A DNA stretch of 64,000 nt from VXNF01 sp965116465 (GCA_965116465.1 OZ220687.1:1240001-1304000), one strand, 5' to 3'. Shown: positions 40,590 to 49,938, counted from the stretch's first letter. Program-made: numbers and translations. The notes: generated by a model from the sequence alone, not told the origin.

Positions 40590-42743
40590 TCAGCCGGCGA
40601 TCGCCCCGGCTGCCTCCTCCAGCGGCTCGGGAAGCGGCTCGCCACAGATCACGGTGAGGCGCCTCGTGGCCCGGCTCAGCGCCACGTACAGCAGCCGCAT
40701 CCCCGCCACCGACTCGGACGCGATGCGCCGGGGCTCCACCACCACCGCCGCGTCCACCTCCAGCCCCTTGAGGGTGCGCGCCGAGCAGACCGACACCTGC
40801 ATGCCGAGGGCGCGCCTGTCGGAGGTGCCGTGGGCCACCCCGGCGGCCGTCAGCGCGCCGGACAGTTCGGCGACGTGCTCGTCGGCGCAGATGACGGCCA
40901 GGTTCCCGGCGCCCACGTGCGGCAGCTCGCTGCGCACGGCGTCGGTCACCGCCGCGGCGAGCGTTCCGGTATCGGCCGCCGGCAGGCGCACGATCCGCGG
41001 TGGCTCGCCGCCGGGGCGCGCCGCACGGGGCGGCACCAGGTCCGCCAGTTCCGGGGGCAGGCACGCCGCGGCGAAGCTCATGATCGGCTGCGGAACTCGG
41101 TAGCCGATCGTCAACTCGGCGAAGCTCGGTGGCGCCTCCGGCGACACGAGCTCCACCAGGCTGTCCCAGGAATCGTGCGCCCAGGCGCTCGTGGCCTGGG
41201 CGATGTCACCCACCAGCGTCAGCGAGCCGTTGAGCGAGCGGCGTCCCACCATGCGCAGCTGCATGGGTGAGAGATCCTGCGCCTCGTCCACCACGATGTG
41301 TCCGTAGGTGCGGATCCGCCCCGCCCCGCCGCGGGGGGTCCGCGGCCCCAGCAGCATGCGGGCCTCGTCGAGCAGCGGCACGTCGTCGGCGGTCCAGACC
41401 ACGTCGTCGGCGTGCGCCCGGCGCGGGCGGCAGAGCCCTTCGACCTCGGCGTCGCTCAGCACGCCGGCGCCGGCGTGGGCCAGCAGCGCCCGGCTGCCGA
41501 AGAGATCGTGCAGCAGGTGGGCGGGTGTGAGCTGCGGCCACATCCAGTCGAGGGCCCGGCGCACCTCCAGGGTCTCGCCGAGCGCATCGGCCACCTCGGC
41601 GGGGTCGGCGGGGCGCCGCGTGCTCGCCGCAAGGGTCTCGAAGCACGCGGCGGTGACGAGGCGGCGACCGGCGTTGTGGGTGCGGGCACGGCGCCGGGCA
41701 TCGGCCACGATCGCCGCGCTGGCCTCGGTCGAGAGGCGCAGGCGCCGCAGGCCGTGGTCCACCACGAGGGGCTCCCGCAAGCCACGCTGGCGGGTCCGCA
41801 CGGCGCGGCGCAGCACCGTCGCCATGCGGGCGTCGCCCTTGGTCCGGGCGACCGGCTCGCTGTCGTGGCCGCTGACCGGCAAGTCGCCGAGCAGATCCCC
41901 GAGCGTGCTGAGACGCACCCCGGCCTCGCCGAGGGAGGGCAGGATCTGCTCGACGTAGGTCAGGAACACGGGATTCGGACCGATCACCAGAACGCCCTGG
42001 CCGGCCAGGGGGAAGCGGTGGGTGTAGATGAGGTAGGCGGCCCGGTGCAGCGCCACGACCGTCTTGCCGGTGCCGGGACCGCCCTGGACGATGAGCACGC
42101 CCGGCAGCGGGGCGCGGATCACGTCGTCCTGCTCGGCCTGGATGGTGGCGGTGACGTCTCCGAGCCGGCCGGTGCGGGGGGCCTCCAGCGCCGCCTGCAG
42201 CGCCGGATCGTGGCGCGGCGAGTCGTCCCCGTCGCCGTCCAGCCCGCCGGGCGAGAAGTGCTCGTCGTCGATCCCCAGCAGGCGGCTGCCGCGGCTGACG
42301 AAGCGCCGTCGCAGGGCGAGGCCCATCGGCCGCCGGCCGGTTGCCCGGAAGAACGGCTCGGCGACCGGCGCCCGCCAGTCGCACACGACGGCGGCCTGGT
42401 CCTCGTCCCACACGCCGATGCGGCCGATGTAGAACGTCTCGGCACCGTCGTCCGGACCGTCGCCCCCCTCCCCGTCACTGCGCATGTCGATGCGCCCGAA
42501 GCAGAGCGAGCGGCCGCCCAGTTCCAGCTGCCCGAGACGCTGGAACACCCGATGTTCCAACACGTCGCGTTCGAAGCGGGCGGCATGGGTGCCGTCCCGG
42601 CCGGCAGCCACCCGATCCCAGAACTCGCGGATGCGCCGGCGTGTGGCCTCGAGGCAGGCGTGGGCGCGGTCCACATAGGCCTGCTCGGCCTCCAGTTCCA
42701 ACCTCGCGACGTCGATCTCACTGGCGTTGGACAAGAGATCCAC
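40590..42743 (-). CDS. helD: HelD-like RNA polymerase recycling ATPase (UvrD/Rep-like superfamily I)
   Basis: About 717 residues, close to actinobacterial HelD. An N-terminal coiled-coil arm (EIDVARLELEAEQAYVDRAHACLEATRRR) precedes DWRAPVAEPFF, Walker A GGPGTGKT (221-228), a Walker B IVVDEAQDLSPMQ, VGDIAQATSAWAH and a late LLYVALSRATRRLTVI. HelD proteins bind RNA polymerase and strip it from DNA using ATP (established for Bacillus and mycobacteria). GTG 42743 overlaps a TAGGGT box; a TTG at 42734, seven bases after that box, is the better start if leaderless. Longer in-frame openings upstream look non-coding. Confidence 0.88.
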   Translation of the reverse strand: MDLLSNASEIDVARLELEAEQAYVDRAHACLEATRRRIREFWDRVAAGRDGTHAARFERDVLEHRVFQRLGQLELGGRSLCFGRIDMRSDGEGGDGPDDGAETFYIGRIGVWDEDQAAVVCDWRAPVAEPFFRATGRRPMGLALRRRFVSRGSRLLGIDDEHFSPGGLDGDGDDSPRHDPALQAALEAPRTGRLGDVTATIQAEQDDVIRAPLPGVLIVQGGPGTGKTVVALHRAAYLIYTHRFPLAGQGVLVIGPNPVFLTYVEQILPSLGEAGVRLSTLGDLLGDLPVSGHDSEPVARTKGDARMATVLRRAVRTRQRGLREPLVVDHGLRRLRLSTEASAAIVADARRRARTHNAGRRLVTAACFETLAASTRRPADPAEVADALGETLEVRRALDWMWPQLTPAHLLHDLFGSRALLAHAGAGVLSDAEVEGLCRPRRAHADDVVWTADDVPLLDEARMLLGPRTPRGGAGRIRTYGHIVVDEAQDLSPMQLRMVGRRSLNGSLTLVGDIAQATSAWAHDSWDSLVELVSPEAPPSFAELTIGYRVPQPIMSFAAACLPPELADLVPPRAARPGGEPPRIVRLPAADTGTLAAAVTDAVRSELPHVGAGNLAVICADEHVAELSGALTAAGVAHGTSDRRALGMQVSVCSARTLKGLEVDAAVVVEPRRIASESVAGMRLLYVALSRATRRLTVICGEPLPEPLEEAAGAIAG

Positions 42744-42747
42744 CCTA
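42742..42747 (-). promoter_or_regulatory. -10 box for helD
   Basis: TAGGGT on the minus strand, seven bases before a TTG at 42734; it overlaps the GTG at 42743. Confidence 0.4.
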
Positions 42748-42914
42748 GCCGTCGAGTCCGACCCCACGGCAGCGGATCCGGCGGTGGTCGCACGAGAATC
42801 GCTGCGTGACGCCGAACTGGCTGCCGTCACCCGCACCACCCTCGGCGCGCCCGCGCCACCTCGATCTGTACAGTCGGGCGGCACCCGCCGCCGAGCACCC
42901 GTCCGGGAGGAGAG

Positions 42915-43436
42915 ATGGCCATCAAGTTGTACGAGTTCCGGGACATCTCGGCCGGGCTGGCAGCCGACCAGTTCGGGATCAGGGATCGCAGCGAACTGGC
43001 GAGCCTCGAAGATCTGGACCCCGCCTACAAGCGGCTTCTCGACGAGCAGGTGACGGCCATCGTCAGCGTCATCGCGGCCGACGGCCGCCCGAGCCTCACC
43101 CCGATGTGGTTCGACTACGAGGGCGACAAGGTGCTCATCAACGTGGCCGACCACCGCAGGAAGACCGCCTGGATCCGCGTCACTCCCGAGGTGTCGCTGA
43201 TCCTGGTCAACCCGCAGAACCCGTACCACTGGGTCTCGATGAAGGTGACCGTCGAGCGGGAGATCTCCGAGGACGATCCCGACGAGGGTGCGCGGGTCAC
43301 CGAGCAGGTGGACCGCATCTGGACCAAGTACACCGGCGCCGAGCCCCCCTACGCCCTGCGCGACCCGTCCATCGACGAGCGCCGCGTGCTGTTCGAGTGC
43401 CGCGTGGACAAGGTCTCCACCTTCGGCGTGCCCTGA
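42915..43436 (+). CDS. F420-type PPOX-fold flavin/F420-binding oxidoreductase
   Basis: 173 residues. Split-barrel landmarks AIVSVIAADGRPSLTPMWFDYEG, VLINVADHRRKTAWIR and VSLILVNPQNPYHWVSMKVTV match the TIGR03618-like F420-dependent PPOX class, which binds F420 or flavin and reduces small substrates. The ATG follows a strong GGAGGAGAG Shine-Dalgarno. It is divergent from helD and is followed, after a hairpin repeat, by hemE; whether it functions in heme synthesis is unclear. Confidence 0.88.
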   Translation: MAIKLYEFRDISAGLAADQFGIRDRSELASLEDLDPAYKRLLDEQVTAIVSVIAADGRPSLTPMWFDYEGDKVLINVADHRRKTAWIRVTPEVSLILVNPQNPYHWVSMKVTVEREISEDDPDEGARVTEQVDRIWTKYTGAEPPYALRDPSIDERRVLFECRVDKVSTFGVP

Positions 43437-43475
43437 CCGCCCCCACCGGCGGCCCCGACCGGGCGGCCACCAACT

Positions 43476-43501
43476 GGATTCCGGCCTCCGCCGGAATGAC
43501 G
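43476..43501. repeat. Dispersed 26-bp hairpin repeat, copy 5
   Basis: Same arms ATTCCGGC/GCCGGAAT with loop ctcc, between the PPOX-fold gene and hemE. Confidence 0.85.
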
Positions 43502-43532
43502 CGAGGATGGGGACCGCGGGGGGTGGCGTCGG

Positions 43533-43538
43533 TAGGGT
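43533..43538 (+). promoter_or_regulatory. -10 box of hemE
   Basis: TAGGGT followed by seven bases and GTG 43546; leaderless start likely. Confidence 0.5.
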
Positions 43539-43545
43539 GACCGGC

Positions 43546-44586
43546 GTGGCGGCGGCGCTTGCGGACTCCCGTTTCCTGAGGGCATGCCGGGGACTGCCGG
43601 TCGATCGGACGCCGGTGTGGTTCATGCGCCAGGCGGGCCGCTCGCTGCCCGAGTACCACCGGGCCCGCGGCGGTACAACGCTGCTGGAGGCCGTGGCGCG
43701 GCCCGACCTGGTCACCGAGTTGACCCTGCAGCCGGTGCGTCGCTACGGGGTGGACGCGGCCGTGCTGTTCTCGGACATCGTGGTGCCGCTGGCGGCGATC
43801 GATTTCGGCGTGGACATCGTGGCCGGCGTGGGCCCGGTGATCGAGCGCCCGGTCGCCGGTCGCGCCGACCTGGAGCGCCTCCGGCCGCCCGGGGAAGAGG
43901 AGCTCGCGCACGTCACAGCGGCGGTCCGCCTGCTGGTCGCCGAACTGGAGGTGCCGCTCATCGGTTTCGCCGGAGCACCGTTCACGCTCGCCAGCTATGC
44001 GGTGGAGGGAGGGCCCAGCCGGCACCACCCGCGCACCAAGGCCATGATGCTCGGCGACCCCGGGCTGTGGTTCGACCTCACCGAGCGCCTGGCCGACGTG
44101 GCCATCGCCTCGCTGCGCGCCCAGGTGGCCGCCGGCGCCGCGGCCGTGCAGTTGTTCGACAGCTGGGCGGGATGCCTGTCGCCGGACCACTACCGGCGCT
44201 ATGCCGCACCGGCCAGCCGCCGGGTGCTCGAGGCGGTCGGCGAGTTGGGCGTGCCGGCCATCCACTTCGGTGTGGGCACCGGCGCGCTGCTGGAGGACAT
44301 GGCGACCGGCGCGGATGTGGTCGGCATCGACTGGCGGGTCCCGCTGGATGCCGCCCGGGCCCGGCTCGGCGACGGCGTGGCGGTGCAGGGCAACCTCGAT
44401 CCTGCCGCCTGCCTGGCTCCCTGGGAGCAGGTGGCCGCCGAGGCCCGCGCCGTGCTGGGCGCCAACGCCGGGCGGTCGGGCCACATATTCAACCTGGGCC
44501 ACGGCGTCCTGCCCGAGACCGACCCGGCGATCCTTCAGCGGCTGGTCGACCTGGTTCACCGCGAGGGCCGCGCCTCCGAACCGTGA
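43546..44586 (+). CDS. hemE: Uroporphyrinogen decarboxylase
   Basis: 346 residues with the HemE landmarks PVWFMRQAGRSLPEYHR, LFSDIVVPLAAIDFGVDI, GFAGAPFTLASYAVEGG and HFGVGTGALLEDMA. It decarboxylates uroporphyrinogen III to coproporphyrinogen III in heme synthesis. GTG 43546 is preferred over GTG 43537, which overlaps the -10 box. Its stop overlaps the hemG start (GTGA), and hemG overlaps lnt in the same way, so all three are translated from one message. Confidence 0.95.
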   Translation: MAAALADSRFLRACRGLPVDRTPVWFMRQAGRSLPEYHRARGGTTLLEAVARPDLVTELTLQPVRRYGVDAAVLFSDIVVPLAAIDFGVDIVAGVGPVIERPVAGRADLERLRPPGEEELAHVTAAVRLLVAELEVPLIGFAGAPFTLASYAVEGGPSRHHPRTKAMMLGDPGLWFDLTERLADVAIASLRAQVAAGAAAVQLFDSWAGCLSPDHYRRYAAPASRRVLEAVGELGVPAIHFGVGTGALLEDMATGADVVGIDWRVPLDAARARLGDGVAVQGNLDPAACLAPWEQVAAEARAVLGANAGRSGHIFNLGHGVLPETDPAILQRLVDLVHREGRASEP

Positions 44587-46115
44587 GCGCAGCGAGCGGG
44601 CGCGGCACTCGCCCGACGAGCGGCCCACGCCCGGCCCGCATCTGCGTGGTCGGTGCCGGGATCACCGGTCTTGCCGCCGCCTGGGAGGTGCGCCGATCGG
44701 CCCCCGCAGCCGAACTGATCGTGCTGGAGGCGGCTTCCCGACCGGGCGGTGTCATCAGGACCTCGCCGTTCGCGGGACGGGCCGTCGACGAGGGGGCGGA
44801 CGCCTTCCTGGCCCGGCTGGACGACGGCGTGCGGCTGTGCGGCGAGTTGGGACTGGCAGGCGAACTCGTGGCACCCGCCACCGGGCGGGCCTTCGTGCAT
44901 CTCGACGGTGCTCTGGTGCCACTGCCGCCCGCACACTTCCTCGGCGTCCCTCTCGACCCCGAGGGCATCGACGCCAGGCTGCTGTCGCCGGCGGGACGCG
45001 CCGCCCTGGCGGCCGATCCGGCCCGCCCCTCCGCAACCGGACGTCCTGCCGCCGGCGATCGACCGGACTCCGACGCGTCGGGCTCGGGAGCCGCGCCTCC
45101 CTCCGGAGCCGCCAACGGCACGGACCGCAGCATCGGGGCGCTCATCCGTTCACGTCTCGGCGACGAGGTCCTGGAGCGGCTGGTCGGGCCCCTGGTGGGC
45201 TCCATCAACGCCGGCGACTGCGACCGGCTGAGCCTGCACGCCGCCGCCCCGGCACTGGCCGAGGCCGCCCGCTCCGGCGAGAGCCTGCTCACGGCACTGC
45301 GGGAACGCGCCGCCGCGTCCGCCGCAGCCGGCGGCGCCCCCGAACCGGTCTTCTGGGGCCTGCGCGGCGGGATGGAACGGCTGACGGCGGCCCTCGCCGA
45401 ATGCCTGGCACCCGCGCTGGCGCTGGGGGAGCCGGCGCTGGCGCTGCCGGTGGAGCCCGACCACGCCGGCGAAGTGGCGGTCCGAAGCGTGGACACACCC
45501 CACCGGTCGATCGGCTGTGACGCTGTCGTGCTGGCCGTCGGGGCCCGCCCCCTGGCGCGGCTCGTCGAACCCTGGGCACCGGGGGTGGCGGCTCTGCTGG
45601 CCCGCACCGAGACGGCCTCGGTGGCGATCGTCACGCTCGCCTACGAGGCGTCCGACGTGCCCGGCGCCGGTGCCGGGAGCGGTTTCCTCGTGCCGCCGTC
45701 GGCGGGATTGGCCATCACCGCCTGCTCGTGGGCCTCCACCAAGTGGGCACACCTCGGCGCCGGCGACGGCGCCACGGCCATCCTGCGGGTCTCGCTGGGC
45801 CGCCACGGTGACGACGCCATCGTGGCGGAGTCCGACGGGGCGCTGATCGGCGCGGCCCGGGACGGGCTGGCAGCCGCGATGGGGATCTCGGCGCCGCCGG
45901 TCGAGGCGCGGGTCTCGCGCTGGCCCGACGCCTTCCCGCAGTACGCCGTCGACCACCTCGAACGCACCGCCGCCGTCGAGGCGACGCTGGGAGCGGCGGG
46001 CGCCTACTGCGCCGGCTCCTCGTACCACGGCATCGGCATCCCGGCCTGCATCGCCAGCGGGCGCCGGGCCGCCGGGGCGGCGCTGGCGTGGGCGGACCGC
46101 CGGAGGGAATCGTGA
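44583..46115 (+). CDS. hemG: Protoporphyrinogen/coproporphyrinogen oxidase
   Basis: 510 residues. FAD motif CVVGAGITGLAAAWEV with LEAASRPGGVIRT, a middle domain LVGPLVGSINAGDCDRLS and a C-terminal YCAGSSYHGIGIPACIASG. This is the HemY-type flavoenzyme; in actinobacteria it usually works as coproporphyrinogen III oxidase (CgoX) in the coproporphyrin-dependent route, which remains to be confirmed here. A Gly/Ser/Pro/Asp-rich insertion (about residues 145-181) lies at the surface. The start GTG overlaps the hemE stop. Confidence 0.9.
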   Translation: MSAASGRGTRPTSGPRPARICVVGAGITGLAAAWEVRRSAPAAELIVLEAASRPGGVIRTSPFAGRAVDEGADAFLARLDDGVRLCGELGLAGELVAPATGRAFVHLDGALVPLPPAHFLGVPLDPEGIDARLLSPAGRAALAADPARPSATGRPAAGDRPDSDASGSGAAPPSGAANGTDRSIGALIRSRLGDEVLERLVGPLVGSINAGDCDRLSLHAAAPALAEAARSGESLLTALRERAAASAAAGGAPEPVFWGLRGGMERLTAALAECLAPALALGEPALALPVEPDHAGEVAVRSVDTPHRSIGCDAVVLAVGARPLARLVEPWAPGVAALLARTETASVAIVTLAYEASDVPGAGAGSGFLVPPSAGLAITACSWASTKWAHLGAGDGATAILRVSLGRHGDDAIVAESDGALIGAARDGLAAAMGISAPPVEARVSRWPDAFPQYAVDHLERTAAVEATLGAAGAYCAGSSYHGIGIPACIASGRRAAGAALAWADRRRES

Positions 46116-47683
46116 ACCGCTCCTCGGCGGCGCTGCGGGGGGGCGCGGGCCCCGCGCTGGGCTGTATCGCCGCCGGCGCCTCGATCTGCTTCTCGATGCC
46201 GCCCTGGGGGTTCTGGCCCCTGGCGCCGCTCGGGATCGCCGCACTCGACCGGCTGCTGGCCGGGGCGGAGATGTGGGCCCGGCTGCGGCGCGGCCTGCTC
46301 ACCTCGGCCGCCTGGCTGCTGGGAGCCACGATCTGGATGTGGGACTTCTCGCCGGGCGGCTACCTGGTGGCGAACCTCATCTACTCCTCCTTCTACGCCG
46401 CCGGCTGCGCCCTGACGCCCCCCGGCCGGGGACGCCGGCCGGCCCTCGTGGGCTGGATGGTGCTGATCGGCTACCTGCGCTGGCGCTGGCCGTTCGGGGG
46501 CGTGCCGCTGGCCACCCTCGCCCACAGCCAGGCCGACGCCCCGCTGGCGGCAACCGCACGCCTCGGCGGGCCGCTGACGGTCGTGGCCCTGGTGGCGGTG
46601 GCGGGCGTGACGCTGTCGCTGCTGGCCGAACGACGCTGGCGGGGGGCCCTGGCGGGCGCCTCGCTGATCGCTCTGGCCGTGGCGCTCGCCGCCGACGCGC
46701 CCCGGGGCCGGGACACCGGCACCCTGAGGGTCGCCGCGGTGCAGGGCGGCGGTCCGCAACGCACGCGGGCGGTGGGCACCGACTTCGCGCTGGTGATGCA
46801 GCGCCACCTCGACGCCACCGCCGCCATCGCCGGGCCGGTCGACCTGATCGTGTGGCCCGAGAACGTCGTCAACGTGGACGGCCGCTTCGTCGACAGCCCC
46901 CAACTGGCCCAGCTCGCCGCAGTTGCCAGGGATCATCAGGCCTGGTTCGTGCCCGGCGTGGTGGAGGACGGCGAGCCGGGCGAGTTCCTGAACTTCTCGC
47001 TGGCCGTCTCGCCCGACGGCCGGGTCGTCGACCGCTACGACAAGGTGCGGCGCGTGCCGTTCGGCGAGTACGTGCCGCTGCGCCCGGTGTTCGAGACCAT
47101 CGCCCCGGACGGCCTGCCCTCCAAGGATGCGCGCGCCGGCACCGCGCCGGCGGTGCTGGACACCGGTGTGGGTCGCCTGGGTGTGCTCATCTCCTGGGAG
47201 GTGTTCTTCGAGGACCGTGCCCGTGACGCCATCGGCAACGGCGGCACCGTCCTGCTGAACCCCACCAACGGCGCCTCCTACTGGCTCACGATCGTGCAGA
47301 CCCAGCAGGTCGCCTCGTCACAGCTGCGGGCGATCGAGACCGGGCGCTGGGTCGTCCAGGCCGCACCCACCGGATTCAGCGCCTTCGTCAGTCCCGACGG
47401 CAAGGTCCTGGCCCGCACGGGGGTCAGCGAGCGGGCGGTGCTCATCGCCGACGTCACCACCCGCGAGGGCCGCACCTGGGCGCTGCGCGTCGGTCCGTGG
47501 CCGCTGCTGGCCCTGGCGGCCGCCGCCGTGGTGGCCGCCGCCGCGGTCGCCCGGCGCGAACGCCCGCCGGCATCGGAAGTGCTCGGCAGCGGCGACCTGC
47601 GCGTCGTCACCGGCGCCGGCGCCGACCGAGGTGGCCCTCGCCGCACCCAGGGCCGTTCGGAGCATCGGGACGCCGGTCGTTAG
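46112..47683 (+). CDS. lnt: Apolipoprotein N-acyltransferase, Ser in place of catalytic Cys
   Basis: 523 residues: six or seven N-terminal membrane segments, a nitrilase domain outside (LRVAAVQGG; LIVWPENVV; RYDKVRRVPFGEYVP; NPTNGASY), and a final membrane segment. E250 and K311 match the Lnt Glu and Lys of the E-K-C triad, but the nucleophile position reads LISWEVFF, with Ser361 instead of Cys. The two membrane-bound partners are otherwise complete. It would N-acylate lipoproteins; with Ser the activity is uncertain, or this is a divergent subfamily. Start GTG 46112 has a GGAGGG Shine-Dalgarno and overlaps the hemG stop. Confidence 0.85.
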   Translation: MNRSSAALRGGAGPALGCIAAGASICFSMPPWGFWPLAPLGIAALDRLLAGAEMWARLRRGLLTSAAWLLGATIWMWDFSPGGYLVANLIYSSFYAAGCALTPPGRGRRPALVGWMVLIGYLRWRWPFGGVPLATLAHSQADAPLAATARLGGPLTVVALVAVAGVTLSLLAERRWRGALAGASLIALAVALAADAPRGRDTGTLRVAAVQGGGPQRTRAVGTDFALVMQRHLDATAAIAGPVDLIVWPENVVNVDGRFVDSPQLAQLAAVARDHQAWFVPGVVEDGEPGEFLNFSLAVSPDGRVVDRYDKVRRVPFGEYVPLRPVFETIAPDGLPSKDARAGTAPAVLDTGVGRLGVLISWEVFFEDRARDAIGNGGTVLLNPTNGASYWLTIVQTQQVASSQLRAIETGRWVVQAAPTGFSAFVSPDGKVLARTGVSERAVLIADVTTREGRTWALRVGPWPLLALAAAAVVAAAAVARRERPPASEVLGSGDLRVVTGAGADRGGPRRTQGRSEHRDAGR

Positions 47684-47755
47684 ACTCCATCGGCGGCCCT
47701 CACCGGACACTCGAGAGGCGCTTCCCTCGCACCACCCACGACACCGGCCTCACAC

Positions 47756-49072
47756 TTGACCTTCGCACCCCACGCCACCGCGCCGGCGACCGCCGGAGAC
47801 TGCTCCGACGGAGACGCCCTCCGCATCGCGCTGCTGACCTACCGCGGCAAGCCGCACTGCGGCGGCCAGGGCGTCTACGTCCGGCAACTGAGCAAGGCGC
47901 TCGTGGATCTGGGACACCACGTCGAGGTCTTCTCCGGCCAGCCGTATCCGGATCTGGACGGGCGCGTGCCGCTGTGGCGGCTGCCGAGTCTGGACATCTT
48001 CAACGATCACTTCCCCGGGCGGCGGCCCGCATTCTGGGAGATCAAGACGCCCGCCGACCGCCTCGAGGTGTGGGCCACGAGGCTCGGGACGTTCTCCGAG
48101 CCGCTCGCCTTCAGCGTGCGGGCCTGGCAGGAGCTGCGTCGACGTGCCGGCGAGTTCGACCTCGTGCACGACAACCAGTGCCTCGGCTACGGGCTGTGGG
48201 GTATCCAGCGGGCAGGCCTGCCGGTCATCGCCACCATCCATCATCCGATCACCGTCGACCGCCGGCTGGAGATGGCCCAGGCCAAGACCCGCCAGGAGCG
48301 GTTCGGGAAGAAGCGCTGGTACGCCTTCACCAGGATGCAGACCCGTGTGGCCCGGCGGCTGCCGCGGGTGCTGACGGTCTCGGAGTCCTCGCAACTCGAC
48401 ATCCGCCGCGACCACCGGGTGGCGTCCGACCGGATCGCGGTGGTGCCGGTCGGGGTCGATCCGGCGGTCTTCCGGCCGCTGCCCGAGGTGTTGCGCCAGG
48501 ATGCACTGGTCGTCACGACGGCCTCGGCGGACGTGGCGATGAAGGGCATGGCCTACCTGCTGGAGGCACTCACCCTGCTGCGCGAGCAGGGACGGAAGGT
48601 CCGGCTCACGATCATCGGCCGGCCCCGGGCGGACAGCCCGACGCTCGAGACGATCCAGCTGCTGCAACTCGGCGACGCGGTGCGCTTCGTCTCGGACCTG
48701 AGCGAGGCGGAGATCGTGAGCCTCTATGCCGAGGCGTCCGTGGCGGTCGTGCCGTCGCTGTACGAGGGGTTCTCGCTGCCGGCCATCGAGGCCATGAGCT
48801 GCGCGGCCCCGCTCGTGACCACCACCGGCGGAGCGCTGCCCGAGGTGGTGGGCTCCGACGGCGAGGCCGCCCTGCTGGTGCCGCCCGGCGACGGAGCGGC
48901 GCTGGCGGATGCCGTGCGGCGGATTCTGGACGAGCCCGACCTCGGTCGGCGGCTCGGGCAGGGCGGGCGGCAGCGCGTGCTCGACCGCTGGAGCTGGCGC
49001 CACACTGCCGAGCGCACCGTCGAGCAGTACCGGATGCTCCTCGCCGAGCACAAGACCCGGCCGACCGGCTGA
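47756..49072 (+). CDS. GT4-family glycosyltransferase
   Basis: 438 residues. N-terminal Rossmann half starts RIALLTYRGKPHCGGQGVYVRQ, with the nucleotide-sugar half holding VPSLYEGFSLPAIEAMSCAAPLV, whose EGFSLPxxE motif contains the Glu that binds the sugar donor. Retaining GT-B enzyme; acceptor unknown. The TTG at 47756 is used with no Shine-Dalgarno; a TAGACT at 47681 could be the -10 of a 60-base leader. It ends two bases before the methyltransferase start, and the next genes are also same-strand, making a small surface-glycan or lipid cluster. Confidence 0.9.
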   Translation: MTFAPHATAPATAGDCSDGDALRIALLTYRGKPHCGGQGVYVRQLSKALVDLGHHVEVFSGQPYPDLDGRVPLWRLPSLDIFNDHFPGRRPAFWEIKTPADRLEVWATRLGTFSEPLAFSVRAWQELRRRAGEFDLVHDNQCLGYGLWGIQRAGLPVIATIHHPITVDRRLEMAQAKTRQERFGKKRWYAFTRMQTRVARRLPRVLTVSESSQLDIRRDHRVASDRIAVVPVGVDPAVFRPLPEVLRQDALVVTTASADVAMKGMAYLLEALTLLREQGRKVRLTIIGRPRADSPTLETIQLLQLGDAVRFVSDLSEAEIVSLYAEASVAVVPSLYEGFSLPAIEAMSCAAPLVTTTGGALPEVVGSDGEAALLVPPGDGAALADAVRRILDEPDLGRRLGQGGRQRVLDRWSWRHTAERTVEQYRMLLAEHKTRPTG

Positions 49073-49074
49073 CC

Positions 49075-49938
49075 GTGGACACCGTCGACTACCGCCGCCT
49101 CGGCGTCGCGCCCGGAGAGTTGGTGCTGGACCTGGGGTGCGGGTTCGGGCGTCACGCCTTCGGTGCGCTGCGCCGCGGCGCCGACGTGGTGGCCGGCGAC
49201 CTGCGGCGCGCCGAGCTGGCCGAGGTCGCCAGCATGGTCGCCGCCATGCGCGCCGCCGGAGAGATCGGCGAAGGGACGGTGGGATGTGCCACCGCCGCCG
49301 ACGCCGAGCGCCTGCCCTTCGCCGACGGCGCCTTCGACCGGGTCATCGCGGCCGAGGTTCTGGAGCACATCGCCGAGGACGCCGCGGCGCTGGCGGAGCT
49401 GGCCCGGGTGCTGCGACCCGGCGGCGTGCTGGCCGTGACCGTGCCGTCCTGGGGGCCCGAGAAGCTGTGCTGGCTGCTGTCGGAGGAGTACCACGCCCCC
49501 GCCGTCGCGGACGGCCACGTCCGCATCTACACGCTGCGCCGGCTGCGGGCGCGGCTGCGGGCGGCGGGCCTGACACCGCGCCGCCGCCACCGGGCGCACG
49601 CCCTGCACTCGCCGTACTGGTGGTTGCGCTGCGCCGTCGGACCCGACGACGACGGGCACCGCCTCGTGCGGGCCTACCACCGCCTGCTGTGCTGGGAGAT
49701 CGAGCACCGGCCGTGGGTCACCAGGATTGTCGAGCGCCTGCTGCGCCCTCTCATCGGCAAGAGCGTGGTGGTGTACGCCGTCAAGGCGCCGAGCGCCGCG
49801 GGCGCCCCCCGGGAGGCGGGGTGGGCCGGCGGTCGGCGGCGCTCGGACGGCCGGGCGGCCGGGCGTGCCGGGGAGGCCGGAGGGCCGCGGGACGCCGCGG
49901 CGCGAGACGCCGGGAGGGACGTCCGTGTACCTGCGTGA
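49075..49938 (+). CDS. Class I SAM-dependent methyltransferase
   Basis: 287 residues from GTG 49075. Motif I LVLDLGCGFGRHAFGA, FADGAFDRVIAAEVLEHI (motif II region) and a VLRPGGVLAVTVPS segment define a methyltransferase_11-type Rossmann fold. The C-terminal ~50 residues are low-complexity Arg/Gly/Ala-rich and overlap the next gene by 14 bases, so they may be an artefact of high GC or a flexible tail. Substrate unknown; the adjacent glycosyltransferase suggests a sugar or lipid. Confidence 0.88.
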   Translation: MDTVDYRRLGVAPGELVLDLGCGFGRHAFGALRRGADVVAGDLRRAELAEVASMVAAMRAAGEIGEGTVGCATAADAERLPFADGAFDRVIAAEVLEHIAEDAAALAELARVLRPGGVLAVTVPSWGPEKLCWLLSEEYHAPAVADGHVRIYTLRRLRARLRAAGLTPRRRHRAHALHSPYWWLRCAVGPDDDGHRLVRAYHRLLCWEIEHRPWVTRIVERLLRPLIGKSVVVYAVKAPSAAGAPREAGWAGGRRRSDGRAAGRAGEAGGPRDAAARDAGRDVRVPA

